Assembly (NCBI RefSeq): GCF_019599545.1
Contig: NZ_JAIEZV010000004.1
Coordinates: 186,001 to 250,000, forward strand
DNA length: 64,000 nucleotides
Source of the DNA: Halobacillus sp. Nhm2S1
GTDB taxonomy: Bacteria; Bacillota; Bacilli; Bacillales; Halobacillaceae
Direction of reading: 5' to 3'
This document shows, piece by piece, positions 42,369-51,528 of this stretch (the stretch's first letter is position 1; each line of letters opens with the position of its first letter). Made by a program: the position numbers and the translations under genes. Below the pieces are notes generated by a model, which made no database searches, was not told the DNA's origin, and worked only from the letters and a program-made list of their open reading frames with translations.

Positions 42369-44015
42369 TTATGAGTTAAAACGATTCGGGAATGTCGTTA
42401 AATCGATCCCCCAAACGAACGGCAAGTAGAAGTAGATCGCAATGGTAATCAAAACGACGGCAACAATATTCAGCCAAAGTCCAGCCTTAGCCATATCCGG
42501 AATTCTTAAATAGCCACTTCCGAAAACAACAGCGTTTGGAGGGGTTGCCACAGGCAGCATAAACGCACAGCTGGCCGCTACACCCGCTGCAATCATTAAG
42601 CTGTACGGGTGAACCGAGATAGCGCTGGCTAAGGAGGCCATGATCGGAAACATCATCGTCGCTGTAGCCGTATTCGATGTAATTTCTGTTAAGAAGATGA
42701 CGAGCGCTGCAACGATGACAACGATCAGGATCAGGTTGACGCCATCTAAAATCGTCAGCTGCGTACCAATCCATTCAGCAAGGCCCGTTTCTTGAAATCC
42801 AGCAGCAATAGCTAGACCTGCACCAAAGAGAAGCAGGATTCCCCATGGCAGCCCTTTTGCTGTGTCCCAATCAAGGAGATAATCTCCCCTTTTGTTTTTT
42901 GAAGGTATGAGAAAAAGGAGAATGGCTGCACTCATCGCGATCATCGTATCATTGATATTTTCATTGATGTGTACGAGTAAAAATGATCTTGATATCCACG
43001 CCACTGCTGTCAAAGCGAACACGGTCATGACAATTTTTTCTTCTACACTCATGACACCGAGCGCACGCCTCTCCTCCCCGATGACTCTTCTGCCTCCAGG
43101 TAGTTCTTTAATTTTCATAGGGAAAGCAATTTTAACCAAATAGAACCAGGCGAGTGCTAAGAACAGAATCGTCAGTGGAACACCGAACGCCATCCAGCCG
43201 GCGAAACTGACTTCGATTCCGTAGGTTTGCTCAACAACGGCTTTAAAAATCGTGTTCGGTGGTGTTCCGATCAGAGTTGCCAGTCCACCAATGGAAGCAC
43301 TATAGGCGACCCCGAGCATGACCGCTTTACCGAAATTGAAATTCTCGTGATCCACCGCTTCCCCTTTTTTCTTCAACTGTTCAGAAGCTTGATAGATAAC
43401 CGCCATGCCGATCGGGACCATCATCATGGCCGTTGCTGTATTGGAAATCCACATCGACAAGGTCCCCGTAGCAACCATAAACCCAAGCACGATTTGCTCG
43501 GTGCTTGTCCCTACGGATGCGATGATAAACAAGGCCATCCGCTTGTGCAGGTTCCACTTTTGCATCGCAAGCGCAATAAGGAAACCACCCATAAACAGGA
43601 ATATCGTATTATCGCCATAGGAAGAAGCCGTCGCACCACCGTCCAGCCCTCCAGTGAGAGGGAAAAGAATCAAAGGCAGAAGGGATGTCGCAGGAATCGG
43701 AATCGCTTCTGTGATCCACCACGTGGCAATCCAGATGGTACTGGCTAAAACTGCTACAGCACTTTGCGATAACCCGTCCGCTTCCAAAAACAGAAGTGTA
43801 AGCGCAAACAAAATTGGTCCCAAGAAAAGCCCCACTTTTTGACGCGTATCAAAGGACGGCCCCGGGTCCTGACCTTCCGATTTCTGGTTCGTCTGAGACG
43901 CCGTTGATGTTCCGCTGCCACTTCCTTTCACCATAAAGCTCAGTAAATCCTTTGCTTCATAGTGCATCGTCCAAAGCCGGTTCCATACCCCACTTAACAT
44001 TGATTGTGCACCCAT
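42369..44015 (-). CDS. DASS (SLC13) family sodium/dicarboxylate symporter
   Basis: 548 residues. A soluble N-terminal stretch of about 65 residues, rich in Ser/Gln/Gly, precedes the DASS core. ITEAIPIPATSLLPLILFPL, GFMVATGTLSMWISNTATAM and ASIGGLATLIGTPPNTIFKA contain the first SNT/SIGG motifs; FLTEITSNTATATMMFPIMA and PVATPPNAVVFGSGYL the second. It imports C4-dicarboxylates or similar anions with Na+. GTGAGGTAA precedes ATG 44015. It is first in a pair with the MFS gene. Confidence 0.88.
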   Translation of the reverse strand: MGAQSMLSGVWNRLWTMHYEAKDLLSFMVKGSGSGTSTASQTNQKSEGQDPGPSFDTRQKVGLFLGPILFALTLLFLEADGLSQSAVAVLASTIWIATWWITEAIPIPATSLLPLILFPLTGGLDGGATASSYGDNTIFLFMGGFLIALAMQKWNLHKRMALFIIASVGTSTEQIVLGFMVATGTLSMWISNTATAMMMVPIGMAVIYQASEQLKKKGEAVDHENFNFGKAVMLGVAYSASIGGLATLIGTPPNTIFKAVVEQTYGIEVSFAGWMAFGVPLTILFLALAWFYLVKIAFPMKIKELPGGRRVIGEERRALGVMSVEEKIVMTVFALTAVAWISRSFLLVHINENINDTMIAMSAAILLFLIPSKNKRGDYLLDWDTAKGLPWGILLLFGAGLAIAAGFQETGLAEWIGTQLTILDGVNLILIVVIVAALVIFLTEITSNTATATMMFPIMASLASAISVHPYSLMIAAGVAASCAFMLPVATPPNAVVFGSGYLRIPDMAKAGLWLNIVAVVLITIAIYFYLPFVWGIDLTTFPNRFNS

Positions 44016-44140
44016 GCTTATTACCTCACTTTCCATTTGTCAAATATGTATGAATATTTACAAATTTTATCATAAAGTCCAACTTCTTGTAACAAATTCG
44101 CATCCACTTAAGACCTCTGACTCAACATCTGCCGCTTACT

Positions 44141-44190
44141 GGAAAAAATATACACACCAGGTCATCCATATTTCGGATGACCTGGTGTGT
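44141..44190 (-). terminator. Terminator of namZ
   Basis: ACACACCAGGTCATCC / GGATGACCTGGTGTGT, a perfect 16-bp stem, followed on the minus strand by ATATTTTTT. Its core CCAGGTCATCC is shared with a weaker hairpin near 41122-41160. Confidence 0.92.
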
Positions 44191-44216
44191 CAAATTTCCC
44201 CTTATTCTTCTTGTTG

Positions 44217-45494
44217 TTATTTATAAAGGAGGTAGTGTTTTCTTACTTTGTTGAAGTCTTTAAGATCGTCTTCCCAACGGTCTTTCATATCTTCTACGGA
44301 CTCGCCGTTTTCAATAGCTTCGCGGATCCAGCCATTACCAACTAATAGATCGAAGAAGGAGACGCCTGCTGAGTTTTCCGCACGGAACTCGAAGTCTTCC
44401 GGATATATGTCATGAATCGTCTTCACGAGATAGACACCGGTTTCTACAGCGTTGAACTCTTCACGATCGACGACATGGATCTGAACCCCATGGGTCAATT
44501 TCCCTGCATGCTTCGAGAAGGATGGGGTGAAGGATGCCGCTCTGAACCTTACTCCTGGTAGGTTATAAGCATTCATCTCTGCCGCCAGATCTGTACTATT
44601 AATGAAAGGAGCGCCAATCAATTCAAACGGTCGAGTCGTACCGCGCCCTTCAGATACATTTGTACCTTCAATCAAGGCTGCGCCCGGATATACGAAAGCC
44701 GTGTCAACGGTCGGCATGTTCGGAGAAGGAGCAACGAATTCTAGTCCTGTCTCATCATAATCCATGCTCCGCTTCCACCCTTGCATTTCCACGACCGTCA
44801 AATCCGCACCAATCTCAAACTCGTTATTGAAAAACTTCGCAAGCTCCCCAACTGTCATCCCGTGGCGTAGTGGGATCGGATAGTTTCCGACGAAGGACTT
44901 GTAGTCTTCATTCAATACCGGACCTTCTACTTTTTCGCCACCCAATGGATTCGGACGGTCAAGGACAACAAATGGGATGTCATTTTCCTGAGCCGCTTCC
45001 ATCGCATAAGCCATCGTGTAGATGTACGTGTAAAAACGCGTACCTACATCCTGGATATCAAACAGCAGCACATCGATGTCCTCTAACATATTCGGAGTCG
45101 GTTTTCGTGTCTTGCCATAAAGACTGTACACAGGAAGTCCTGTTTCTTCATCTGTATAAAACTCTACATACTCTCCAGCCTGAGCGCTGCCCCTGACCCC
45201 GTGTTCCGGGCCATACAACGCCGTAAGGTTAACATCCTCATCGTTGTGTAACAGATCAACGATGCTGTTTAAGTTTTGATCAACACCGGTCGGGTTTGTA
45301 ATCAGACCCACATTCTTACCTTCAATCAGTTCTTTTTCTTCATCTAAAAGAACTTCTACTCCAAGCTTGAAAGATTCTGCTTTTTTATCGTGCCCTTTGT
45401 GTTTACCAGGGTTCCCATTATGATCCGCAAAAACAACCGAGAACGTCGACCAAGTCATCATCAAAACGACGGCAAGCATCAACCATTTTTTCAT
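44217..45494 (-). CDS. namZ: Exo-beta-N-acetylmuramidase NamZ (DUF1343)
   Basis: 425 residues. There is a Sec signal peptide (1-23, cleaving after VFA), then the DUF1343 domain: KLGVEVLLDEEKELIEGKNV, LYGPEHGVRGSAQAGEYVEF, LLFDIQDVGTRFYTYIYTMA, VLDRPNPLGGEKVEGPVL and YPGAALIEGTNVSEGRGTTR. B. subtilis NamZ (YbbC) removes MurNAc from the non-reducing ends of peptidoglycan fragments outside the cell, after NagZ has removed GlcNAc. Here namZ follows nagZ by 62 bases, as in Bacillus, but the usual murQ, murR, murP and amiE neighbours are missing. Confidence 0.92.
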   Translation of the reverse strand: MKKWLMLAVVLMMTWSTFSVVFADHNGNPGKHKGHDKKAESFKLGVEVLLDEEKELIEGKNVGLITNPTGVDQNLNSIVDLLHNDEDVNLTALYGPEHGVRGSAQAGEYVEFYTDEETGLPVYSLYGKTRKPTPNMLEDIDVLLFDIQDVGTRFYTYIYTMAYAMEAAQENDIPFVVLDRPNPLGGEKVEGPVLNEDYKSFVGNYPIPLRHGMTVGELAKFFNNEFEIGADLTVVEMQGWKRSMDYDETGLEFVAPSPNMPTVDTAFVYPGAALIEGTNVSEGRGTTRPFELIGAPFINSTDLAAEMNAYNLPGVRFRAASFTPSFSKHAGKLTHGVQIHVVDREEFNAVETGVYLVKTIHDIYPEDFEFRAENSAGVSFFDLLVGNGWIREAIENGESVEDMKDRWEDDLKDFNKVRKHYLLYK

Positions 45495-45556
45495 AATAAA
45501 CCTCTCCCTTTTAATTATGGTGAAGAAGGGCGCGAAGCCCCTCTTCTAAAAAACGA

Positions 45557-47665
45557 TTAGTAACTGAGCCCTGTACCATATTCAAACAATACGCCACCGT
45601 CAGCTCTTGGAATGGTCACAGGCAGTTGGCCGGTTGGATCGTTTGTACCAAAAATGGTAGCCGCTGTAGCGTCAAAGCTCGCATCTCTGAAGCCGTATTG
45701 TGCGATATAAGCATCCACTCCTGGATAGGCCATGACGTCATAAGGGTTTCTAATTCCAACCCCGATGACTTCTGCATCTGTGCTCGCCATCACCTCTTGC
45801 ATCAACTGCATTTGAGGATGAGCTGCCGAGCGCGTGTACACATTGTACGTGTATGTTCCGAAGATGACTTTGTCCGCTTCAGCTACCGTCTGTTTTTGTT
45901 CGGCCGTTAATTCACTTTCACCCGTTTTAATCAAGGTCGTATTTGAATGGCGGTCAGATACAGCACCTGCAAGGTCACCGATAAACGAGTTACCTATGAC
46001 CACAACCTCTTCATCACCTGATGCATCTAAAGGAAGGACCCCGTCATTTTTCACAAGCGTAATCGAACGTTCAGCCGCTTCTTTTTCAACAGCTTTATGT
46101 GCTTCTGAACCTACCACTTCTTCCGCTTCTGCGATTTTTTCATCAATCGGCTGAGGCGTTTCTTCTTTAATGATGCCTCGGTTTAATTTCAATGTAAGGA
46201 TCCGGGCGACCGAATCTTCAATCGTAGCCATTGGAATTTCCCCAGAATCTACAGCCTCATAAACACCTGAAGCCACTTCCTCGAGCCCTACAGGCATGAG
46301 CGCAATGTCTGTTCCAGCATTGATCGCACGAATAACGGCATCCACCGGGCCGAAGTGGTCAGCAATTGCTTTCATATTCAAAGCGTCCGTGACGACAACA
46401 CCTTCATAATTCATCTCCTCACGCATCAGCCCCGTAAGTACCTTCTTAGAAAGCGTAGCTGGAAGTGCAATTTCAGTACCATCTTTCTGGGAAATCACTT
46501 TCGTGTCATCGATTTTCGGAAAAGTGATATGGGCAGTCATGATCGCATCAATGCCTGCATCCATCGCCTGTTGGAACGGATACAGTTCAACTTCCTTCAG
46601 ACGCTCAAGGTCGTAAGGAACCTCAGGAAGACCGAGGTGGGAATCTGTTGCCGTATCCCCATGACCCGGGAAGTGTTTCGCCGTTGCAGCTACCCCATGC
46701 TGCTGCAATCCTTTCGTGTACGCCACACCCATTTTTCCAACGAGCTCCGGATCTTCCCCGAAAGAACGAACCCCGATGACAGGGTTGTCAGGATTGTTAT
46801 TTACATCCATGACAGGAGCAAAGTTCATGTTGATGCCAAGAGATTCAAGTTCAGCTCCGATTACTGAACCTACATCTTCAGCGATTTTTTCCGATCGGGT
46901 GGCACCTAAGGCCATGTTTCCAGGCATGTCTGTCCCAGATTGGAGACGTGTCACGATTCCACCTTCCTGGTCGATCGTCATGAGTAAACCATACTTTTCA
47001 GAAGCGGCTTGATAATCAGACACAAGCTTGGCCGTTTGTTCTGTTGTCACAACGTTTTCACGGAATAAAATGACACCGCCCAAGTGATATTTCTGTACCA
47101 TCTCTTCAATTTCAGGAAGCATTGCTGTCACATTTTCGCCTTCCCATTTCCTGAAATCAGGCATGAGCATCTGACCGACTTTTTCTTCCATCGTCATGTT
47201 GGCGAGTGCATGTTGAACGAGGTCGTAACGATCACCGTCCTGTTTTTTAATGGTCGGTTTGAATTCCGGCTTCCCCTTCTTTTTCTTTGAAGGATCGGGC
47301 TTGTAGTCCAGAGCGATCCGGTCTTCAAAATGGCCATTCGATACCGTCACCCATGTTCGTCCCGGTTTTCCTGTAAAAGTAACCGTTCCATCGTCCGAGA
47401 CAGTGGCAACGTTTGAATTCTTCGATTTCCAAACGAGTCCGTCATCCACCTTTGTGAAGTGTCCGTCTTCATACACGTTCAGTGCGGAAAGAGTCAACTC
47501 GTCCCCTTCCACCGTCTCATCTGCTTGCGGTACGTTCTCAAAAATGATGACATCCGATAATCCGTCCTCTTCAGCAGCTTCCACCTTTGTACCCATCAAC
47601 CACGATGGCAGCATCATGCCAATGGTCAGTGTAAAGATCAACATCCATTTGCCTGCCATTCTCAT
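45557..47665 (-). CDS. nagZ: Exported beta-N-acetylglucosaminidase NagZ (GH3)
   Basis: 702 residues. A signal peptide (cleaving near VEA-A at about 30) is followed by a Big2-like Ig domain (about 34-122), a lysine-rich linker, the GH3 barrel (about 145-500) and an alpha/beta C-terminal domain. KHFPGHGDTATDSH (330-343) is the NagZ acid/base signature and Asp427 in VVVTDALNMKA the nucleophile. It removes terminal GlcNAc from wall fragments. B. subtilis NagZ lacks the Ig-like domain, so this form may be held at the wall. AAGGAGG lies eight bases before ATG 47665. It is first gene of nagZ-namZ, with a cre site upstream. Confidence 0.93.
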   Translation of the reverse strand: MRMAGKWMLIFTLTIGMMLPSWLMGTKVEAAEEDGLSDVIIFENVPQADETVEGDELTLSALNVYEDGHFTKVDDGLVWKSKNSNVATVSDDGTVTFTGKPGRTWVTVSNGHFEDRIALDYKPDPSKKKKGKPEFKPTIKKQDGDRYDLVQHALANMTMEEKVGQMLMPDFRKWEGENVTAMLPEIEEMVQKYHLGGVILFRENVVTTEQTAKLVSDYQAASEKYGLLMTIDQEGGIVTRLQSGTDMPGNMALGATRSEKIAEDVGSVIGAELESLGINMNFAPVMDVNNNPDNPVIGVRSFGEDPELVGKMGVAYTKGLQQHGVAATAKHFPGHGDTATDSHLGLPEVPYDLERLKEVELYPFQQAMDAGIDAIMTAHITFPKIDDTKVISQKDGTEIALPATLSKKVLTGLMREEMNYEGVVVTDALNMKAIADHFGPVDAVIRAINAGTDIALMPVGLEEVASGVYEAVDSGEIPMATIEDSVARILTLKLNRGIIKEETPQPIDEKIAEAEEVVGSEAHKAVEKEAAERSITLVKNDGVLPLDASGDEEVVVIGNSFIGDLAGAVSDRHSNTTLIKTGESELTAEQKQTVAEADKVIFGTYTYNVYTRSAAHPQMQLMQEVMASTDAEVIGVGIRNPYDVMAYPGVDAYIAQYGFRDASFDATAATIFGTNDPTGQLPVTIPRADGGVLFEYGTGLSY

Positions 47666-47785
47666 TCGCCATTCCTCCTTGATTTATCTATTTGTAAAAG
47701 GTGCCTTCCTATCCAAAAAGACCCTTTTGCAAAACATTTCCGCTAAAACCCATGCCATCTTAAGTCGGTACAGGAGAAATATTGT

Positions 47786-47799
47786 TGTAAACGTTTACA
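47786..47799. promoter_or_regulatory. cre site (CcpA operator) of nagZ-namZ
   Basis: TGTAAACGTTTACA is a perfect palindrome that meets the consensus TGWAARCGYTWNCW fully. It lies 121 bases upstream of nagZ, in promoter range. The rest of 47666-47966 shows no other motif. Confidence 0.8.
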
Positions 47800-47966
47800 T
47801 TTTGTAATAAAAGCGTAACGGAAATAGATATAGTCGTCTATACCACTTAAGACCCTAATCGTCCTCTCCCCCCTCATTTTCCAAAGCTTTCCTACTATTC
47901 CAAACGACTCATTTTAAAATAATATGTCATGATATTTTAAAATGAGTGTAAAAAAAGTACATAAAA

Positions 47967-47990
47967 AGGGCACCTGAATCAGGTGCCCCC
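47967..47990 (-). terminator. Terminator of the MetT-type transporter gene
   Basis: GGGCACCTGA / TCAGGTGCCC, then TTTTTATG on the minus strand. Confidence 0.88.
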
Positions 47991-47996
47991 CCCCTC

Positions 47997-49316
47997 TTAA
48001 GAAGCGTTCTTAAACACTGCTTTTCTTTTTTTAACTGTGAACCTCGGATATCGGAAAGCAATCGCTAAAAGACCGGCTCCAGCTGTGAGGATGGGATAAA
48101 TGCAAAATGGAACAATCGCGACAGGAGAAATACTTGCGACACCCGCTACCGCCAGGATTTGGCCTCCATAAGGAATGATTCCCTGCACGGAACTGGCAAA
48201 GATATCGAGTATACTTGCAGAACGACGTCCTTCAATCCCATATTCATCAGAAATCCGTTTGGCCAGGGGTCCTGCTGTAATGATGGAAATCGTATTGTTC
48301 GCTGTAGAAAAATTGATGGCTGTCACAATCCCAGCAATGCCAAGCTCTCCACCACGATTGGAGTTCACTTTCCTGCTCACGGCTTGCAGCAAAAATTCGA
48401 TGCCTCCATTCGCCCGGATCAGTTCCACAAGACCCCCCAGCAAAATCGCAATCATGGCAAGCGTCTGCATATTCGTAAATCCATCCCCTACGAGAGTTAT
48501 GAATTCCATCCCGGAAAATTTACCAAGTAGGAGTCCGACTCCACCAGCAAAAACAATGCCGCCGATCAGGACATAAATGACGTTCACCCCGGCAATTGCA
48601 AATGCAAGTACTCCTAAGTAAGGCAGGATTTCAACAATATTGTACGAGTAGTTTTCGTTCAGACTAGCCGAAGCATCAGCGGTCATCACACCAAAAATGA
48701 TGGCGGTAATGATGGCTGCCGGTAGAACGATGAAGAAATTCGCTTTGAACTTTTCTTTCATTTCGGTTCCCTGTGTACGAACAGCTGCAATGGTCGTATC
48801 CGAAATGACAGAAAGGTTGTCCCCGAACATCGCACCACTGACAATCGCCCCCATGACCAAGGCAAGACCGATGTCTGTCTGCTCGGCTACGCCTACTCCA
48901 ATCGGGGCAAGCGCAACCACTGTACCTGTCGATGTACCCATGGATATGGAAATGAAGCAGCCGATCACAAACAAACCGACGACCATCCAACCGCCAGGGA
49001 GGTACGTTAGACCAAGGTTGACGGTAGATTCAACTGCGCCCATTCCGGATGCTACGGCAGCGAAAGCTCCCGCAAGTAAGAAAATAATGACCATTAAGAT
49101 GATATTGGGGTGTCCTCCCCCTCTCGTCAATTGGGATATCTTCGTTTGGAAATCTGCTTTACGGTTCATGGTTAACGCAAAAAGGAGCGCTACGAACAGT
49201 GCGACCAGTACGGGCATTTGATAAAAATCCCCTGTGATGATGCCCGAACCAATGAAAAGTAAAATAAAGATCGCAAATGGAATAAGTGCGAAAGCGTTGC
49301 TCAATGGTTTTGTCAT
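47997..49316 (-). CDS. metT: MetT-type (NhaC-superfamily) methionine transporter candidate, paralogue B
   Basis: 439 residues, about 11 membrane segments. SISMGTSTGTVVALAPIGVG, SGAMFGDNLSVISDTTIAAV, INFSTANNTISIITAGPLAK and DIFASSVQGIIPYGGQILAV. It is annotated by homology as an Na+/H+ antiporter, but S-box-controlled members of this group were named MetT as candidate methionine transporters by comparative genomics. The full SAM riboswitch directly upstream therefore argues for methionine uptake. AAAGGAGGT precedes ATG 49316. It is a close paralogue of the protein at 31051-32355, which lacks the riboswitch. Confidence 0.85.
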   Translation of the reverse strand: MTKPLSNAFALIPFAIFILLFIGSGIITGDFYQMPVLVALFVALLFALTMNRKADFQTKISQLTRGGGHPNIILMVIIFLLAGAFAAVASGMGAVESTVNLGLTYLPGGWMVVGLFVIGCFISISMGTSTGTVVALAPIGVGVAEQTDIGLALVMGAIVSGAMFGDNLSVISDTTIAAVRTQGTEMKEKFKANFFIVLPAAIITAIIFGVMTADASASLNENYSYNIVEILPYLGVLAFAIAGVNVIYVLIGGIVFAGGVGLLLGKFSGMEFITLVGDGFTNMQTLAMIAILLGGLVELIRANGGIEFLLQAVSRKVNSNRGGELGIAGIVTAINFSTANNTISIITAGPLAKRISDEYGIEGRRSASILDIFASSVQGIIPYGGQILAVAGVASISPVAIVPFCIYPILTAGAGLLAIAFRYPRFTVKKRKAVFKNAS

Positions 49317-49403
49317 GATTTGACCTCCTTTATATATATAACTCATCAGAATAGTCGGTTTTATCGCGAGAAAAATACTGGTCTAAAAAAGACGGCAAAC
49401 AAA

Positions 49404-49560
49404 TAAGAGCCTTCTCACATAAGAAGGCTCTTGAAACGTATCCGTTCATTCCTTCTTATCTCTCAAGTGATCATCACTTGCTGGAATTAGCACCGGCCAA
49501 CCGATGTTGGTGGTTGCTGAAGCTTCACAGGACCAGTTCCTCTGCTTCTCTTGATAAGAA
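49404..49560 (-). promoter_or_regulatory. SAM-I (S-box) riboswitch with terminator, leader of the metT-type gene
   Basis: On the minus strand: CTTATCAAGAGAAGCAGAGG, GGAACTGGTCC, GCTTCAGCAACC, GGTGCTAATTCCAGC and closing GAGAGATAAGAAGG (aptamer about 49452-49560), then a terminator stem AAGAGCCTTCTTA / AAGAAGGCTCTT (49404-49432) followed by a T-rich stretch. All core S-box elements are present. The transporter start lies 88 bases beyond the terminator. It explains most of the 315-bp gap. Confidence 0.93.
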
Positions 49561-49631
49561 TTATTCAATTGAGTTAATGGTTACTTTACAATAAAAACCA
49601 TTCGCTGACAAGAGTTTTTTCAGAAAAAGTA

Positions 49632-50708
49632 TTATCGTTCGTATCGCCCGATGACTTCCATCGCTTTTTCTGAAAGAGATGTGTCAATGGCATCATTGAA
49701 GTCAATATCCCCACTGATGGCTCCGTTCGCATCATACATTTCGAATTGCTTCTTAATATCGTCGATGAACATTTCACCGTTCGGATCGAGCCCTGTTACA
49801 CCGACTTTCTTCCAAACACCAGCGTCTTTCAACGCCGTATGCTTTGTCATGATTTCAATGACTTCATCCAGTCCCTTATCATATAGGAACGCATCATTGT
49901 AATCACGTACCCCTTTCAAATAAGCTGCCATAAATCGGACGGAAACGTCGGTGTCCTTTTCAATAAAATCAGGAGACCCGAGGACCATCGCAATTTGTGC
50001 ATCCGGAGCGAAATCTGTGGCGTCACCGAAGCGGACGTGCAGATCCTGCGCTTCTCCCTGGGTGATCAGAGGCTCGATTTGCAAAGCAGCATCAATCGAT
50101 TTGTTGCCCATTGCTGCAAGCATGTTTCCAAAATCAGACATGAGGACAAATTCGACTTCGTCTTCCGTCAACCCGGCATGTTCAAGCATACGCTGAAAAA
50201 TATAATCATCGACGGCATTTCTCGATGAAACGGCAATCCGCTTCCCTTTCAAATCACTATAGTCTTTAATTTCATCCTGCAGATCTTCACGGATCACAAA
50301 GCTGAAGTACGAGCTGCCATCAAAATAGTGCCCTTTATCAGCGATGATTTTTACGTCAATGCCCTGAGCGATGGCATTGAAAAAGGAAGCTGTAGATACG
50401 CCGCCGGCAATATCCACCTCACCCGCTGCCAGCGCTGGAAGCATGTCGTCACTATTAGCGAACGTTGTGAACTTGATATCAATGTTGTAATCATCAAAAT
50501 ATCCTTTTTCCTCGGCAATATAAAATCCGGCTCCCGATGCGGCCCCGTCTTCAGCAATGACCACCGTCGCTTTTTTATCTAATGGGGCAAAATCGCCGTC
50601 AGTGATTTCCCCGCTGCCTGTATCCTCCCCATTATCCCCGGAGGCACAGCCGAACAACACAAAGATGATGAACAAAAAAGAAAACAGATGACATACTTTT
50701 TTCACCAT
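49632..50708 (-). CDS. ABC transporter substrate-binding lipoprotein (NitT/TauT, NMT1-like)
   Basis: 358 residues. A lipoprotein signal ends in LFGC (Cys21 lipidated), then an NMT1/SsuA-type type II binding fold: VVIAEDGAASGAGFYIAEEK, GYFDDYNIDIKFTTFANSDD, MLPALAAGEVDIAGGVSTAS and LKGKRIAVSSRNAVDDYIFQ. The ligand could be a sulfonate, taurine, nitrate or a thiamin-type pyrimidine; sequence does not decide. It is the last of a permease-ATPase-binding-protein operon. No THI-box is seen. The S-box beyond it belongs to the next gene. Confidence 0.87.
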   Translation of the reverse strand: MVKKVCHLFSFLFIIFVLFGCASGDNGEDTGSGEITDGDFAPLDKKATVVIAEDGAASGAGFYIAEEKGYFDDYNIDIKFTTFANSDDMLPALAAGEVDIAGGVSTASFFNAIAQGIDVKIIADKGHYFDGSSYFSFVIREDLQDEIKDYSDLKGKRIAVSSRNAVDDYIFQRMLEHAGLTEDEVEFVLMSDFGNMLAAMGNKSIDAALQIEPLITQGEAQDLHVRFGDATDFAPDAQIAMVLGSPDFIEKDTDVSVRFMAAYLKGVRDYNDAFLYDKGLDEVIEIMTKHTALKDAGVWKKVGVTGLDPNGEMFIDDIKKQFEMYDANGAISGDIDFNDAIDTSLSEKAMEVIGRYER

Positions 50709-50732
50709 GGGATTCCAATCCCCTTTCTTTCA

Positions 50733-51506
50733 CTATTTACGCGAACGCTGCACTTCATCCTGAAGGTGATTCCATATCTCGACAAAATGTTCCGCCATCA
50801 AAGGATCCGCCCGTACCTGCTCCATATTCCTAGGACGCGGCAGGTCAATTCGCTTTTCATCAATGATGGTGCCGGGCTGCGAGCTCATTAACAGGATCCG
50901 ATCGCTAAGTAGGAGCGCTTCATCTATGCTATGGGTAATAAATAAGACCGTTTTCTTCGTCTCCGACCAAATATTCAATAATTCTTCCTGCAAAATGAAT
51001 TTGTTCTGCTCATCCAGTGCAGCAAATGGCTCATCCATGAGGAGGATTTCTGGATCGTTCGCAAATGCTCTGGCAATACTGACGCGCTGTTTCATTCCGC
51101 CGGACAGCTCTTTTGGATAGAGTTTAGCGAATTTCTCAAGCCCCACTTTGTTCAAATAATAAGCGGTACGTTCCTTGATTACGTCTGCAGGCAAATGCCT
51201 CATCTTTAAACCGAAACTGACGTTGCCTTCAACGGTCAACCACGGGATGACCCCGCGTTCCTGAAAAACCATTGACTGCAGCGGGCGTTCTTTTTTGCTT
51301 TTCGCAATCGTAAAGGTCCCCCCGCTTGGCTTTTCTAACTCAGCCAGAATCCTTAATAAAGTCGTTTTCCCACAACCGCTCGGTCCGACGAGACAGACGA
51401 ATTCCCCGTCTGCAATATCAAGCGAAATCCCTTCTAATGCCGTCACGCGGCTCTCTTTTTTATAAAAAACCTTCGTTAAATCCTTGATCGATATTTTAGC
51501 CTCCAT
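50733..51506 (-). CDS. ABC transporter ATPase (NitT/TauT type)
   Basis: 257 residues. Walker A GPSGCGKTT, Q-loop VFQERGVIPW, signature LSGGMKQRVSIARAFAN, Walker B ILLMDEPFAALDE, switch His in LFITHSIDEA. It is the SsuB/TauB-like class that pairs with NMT1-type binding proteins. It lies 22 bases after the permease and 24 bases before the binding-protein gene. Confidence 0.92.
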   Translation of the reverse strand: MEAKISIKDLTKVFYKKESRVTALEGISLDIADGEFVCLVGPSGCGKTTLLRILAELEKPSGGTFTIAKSKKERPLQSMVFQERGVIPWLTVEGNVSFGLKMRHLPADVIKERTAYYLNKVGLEKFAKLYPKELSGGMKQRVSIARAFANDPEILLMDEPFAALDEQNKFILQEELLNIWSETKKTVLFITHSIDEALLLSDRILLMSSQPGTIIDEKRIDLPRPRNMEQVRADPLMAEHFVEIWNHLQDEVQRSRK

Positions 51507-51528
51507 CCTTTGTCGCTCCTTTCATCAG

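Noticed and set aside
44048-44066. TnrA box upstream of the DASS gene (TGTATGAATATTTACA)
   Set aside because: One base too short and lacks the fixed A at position 5.
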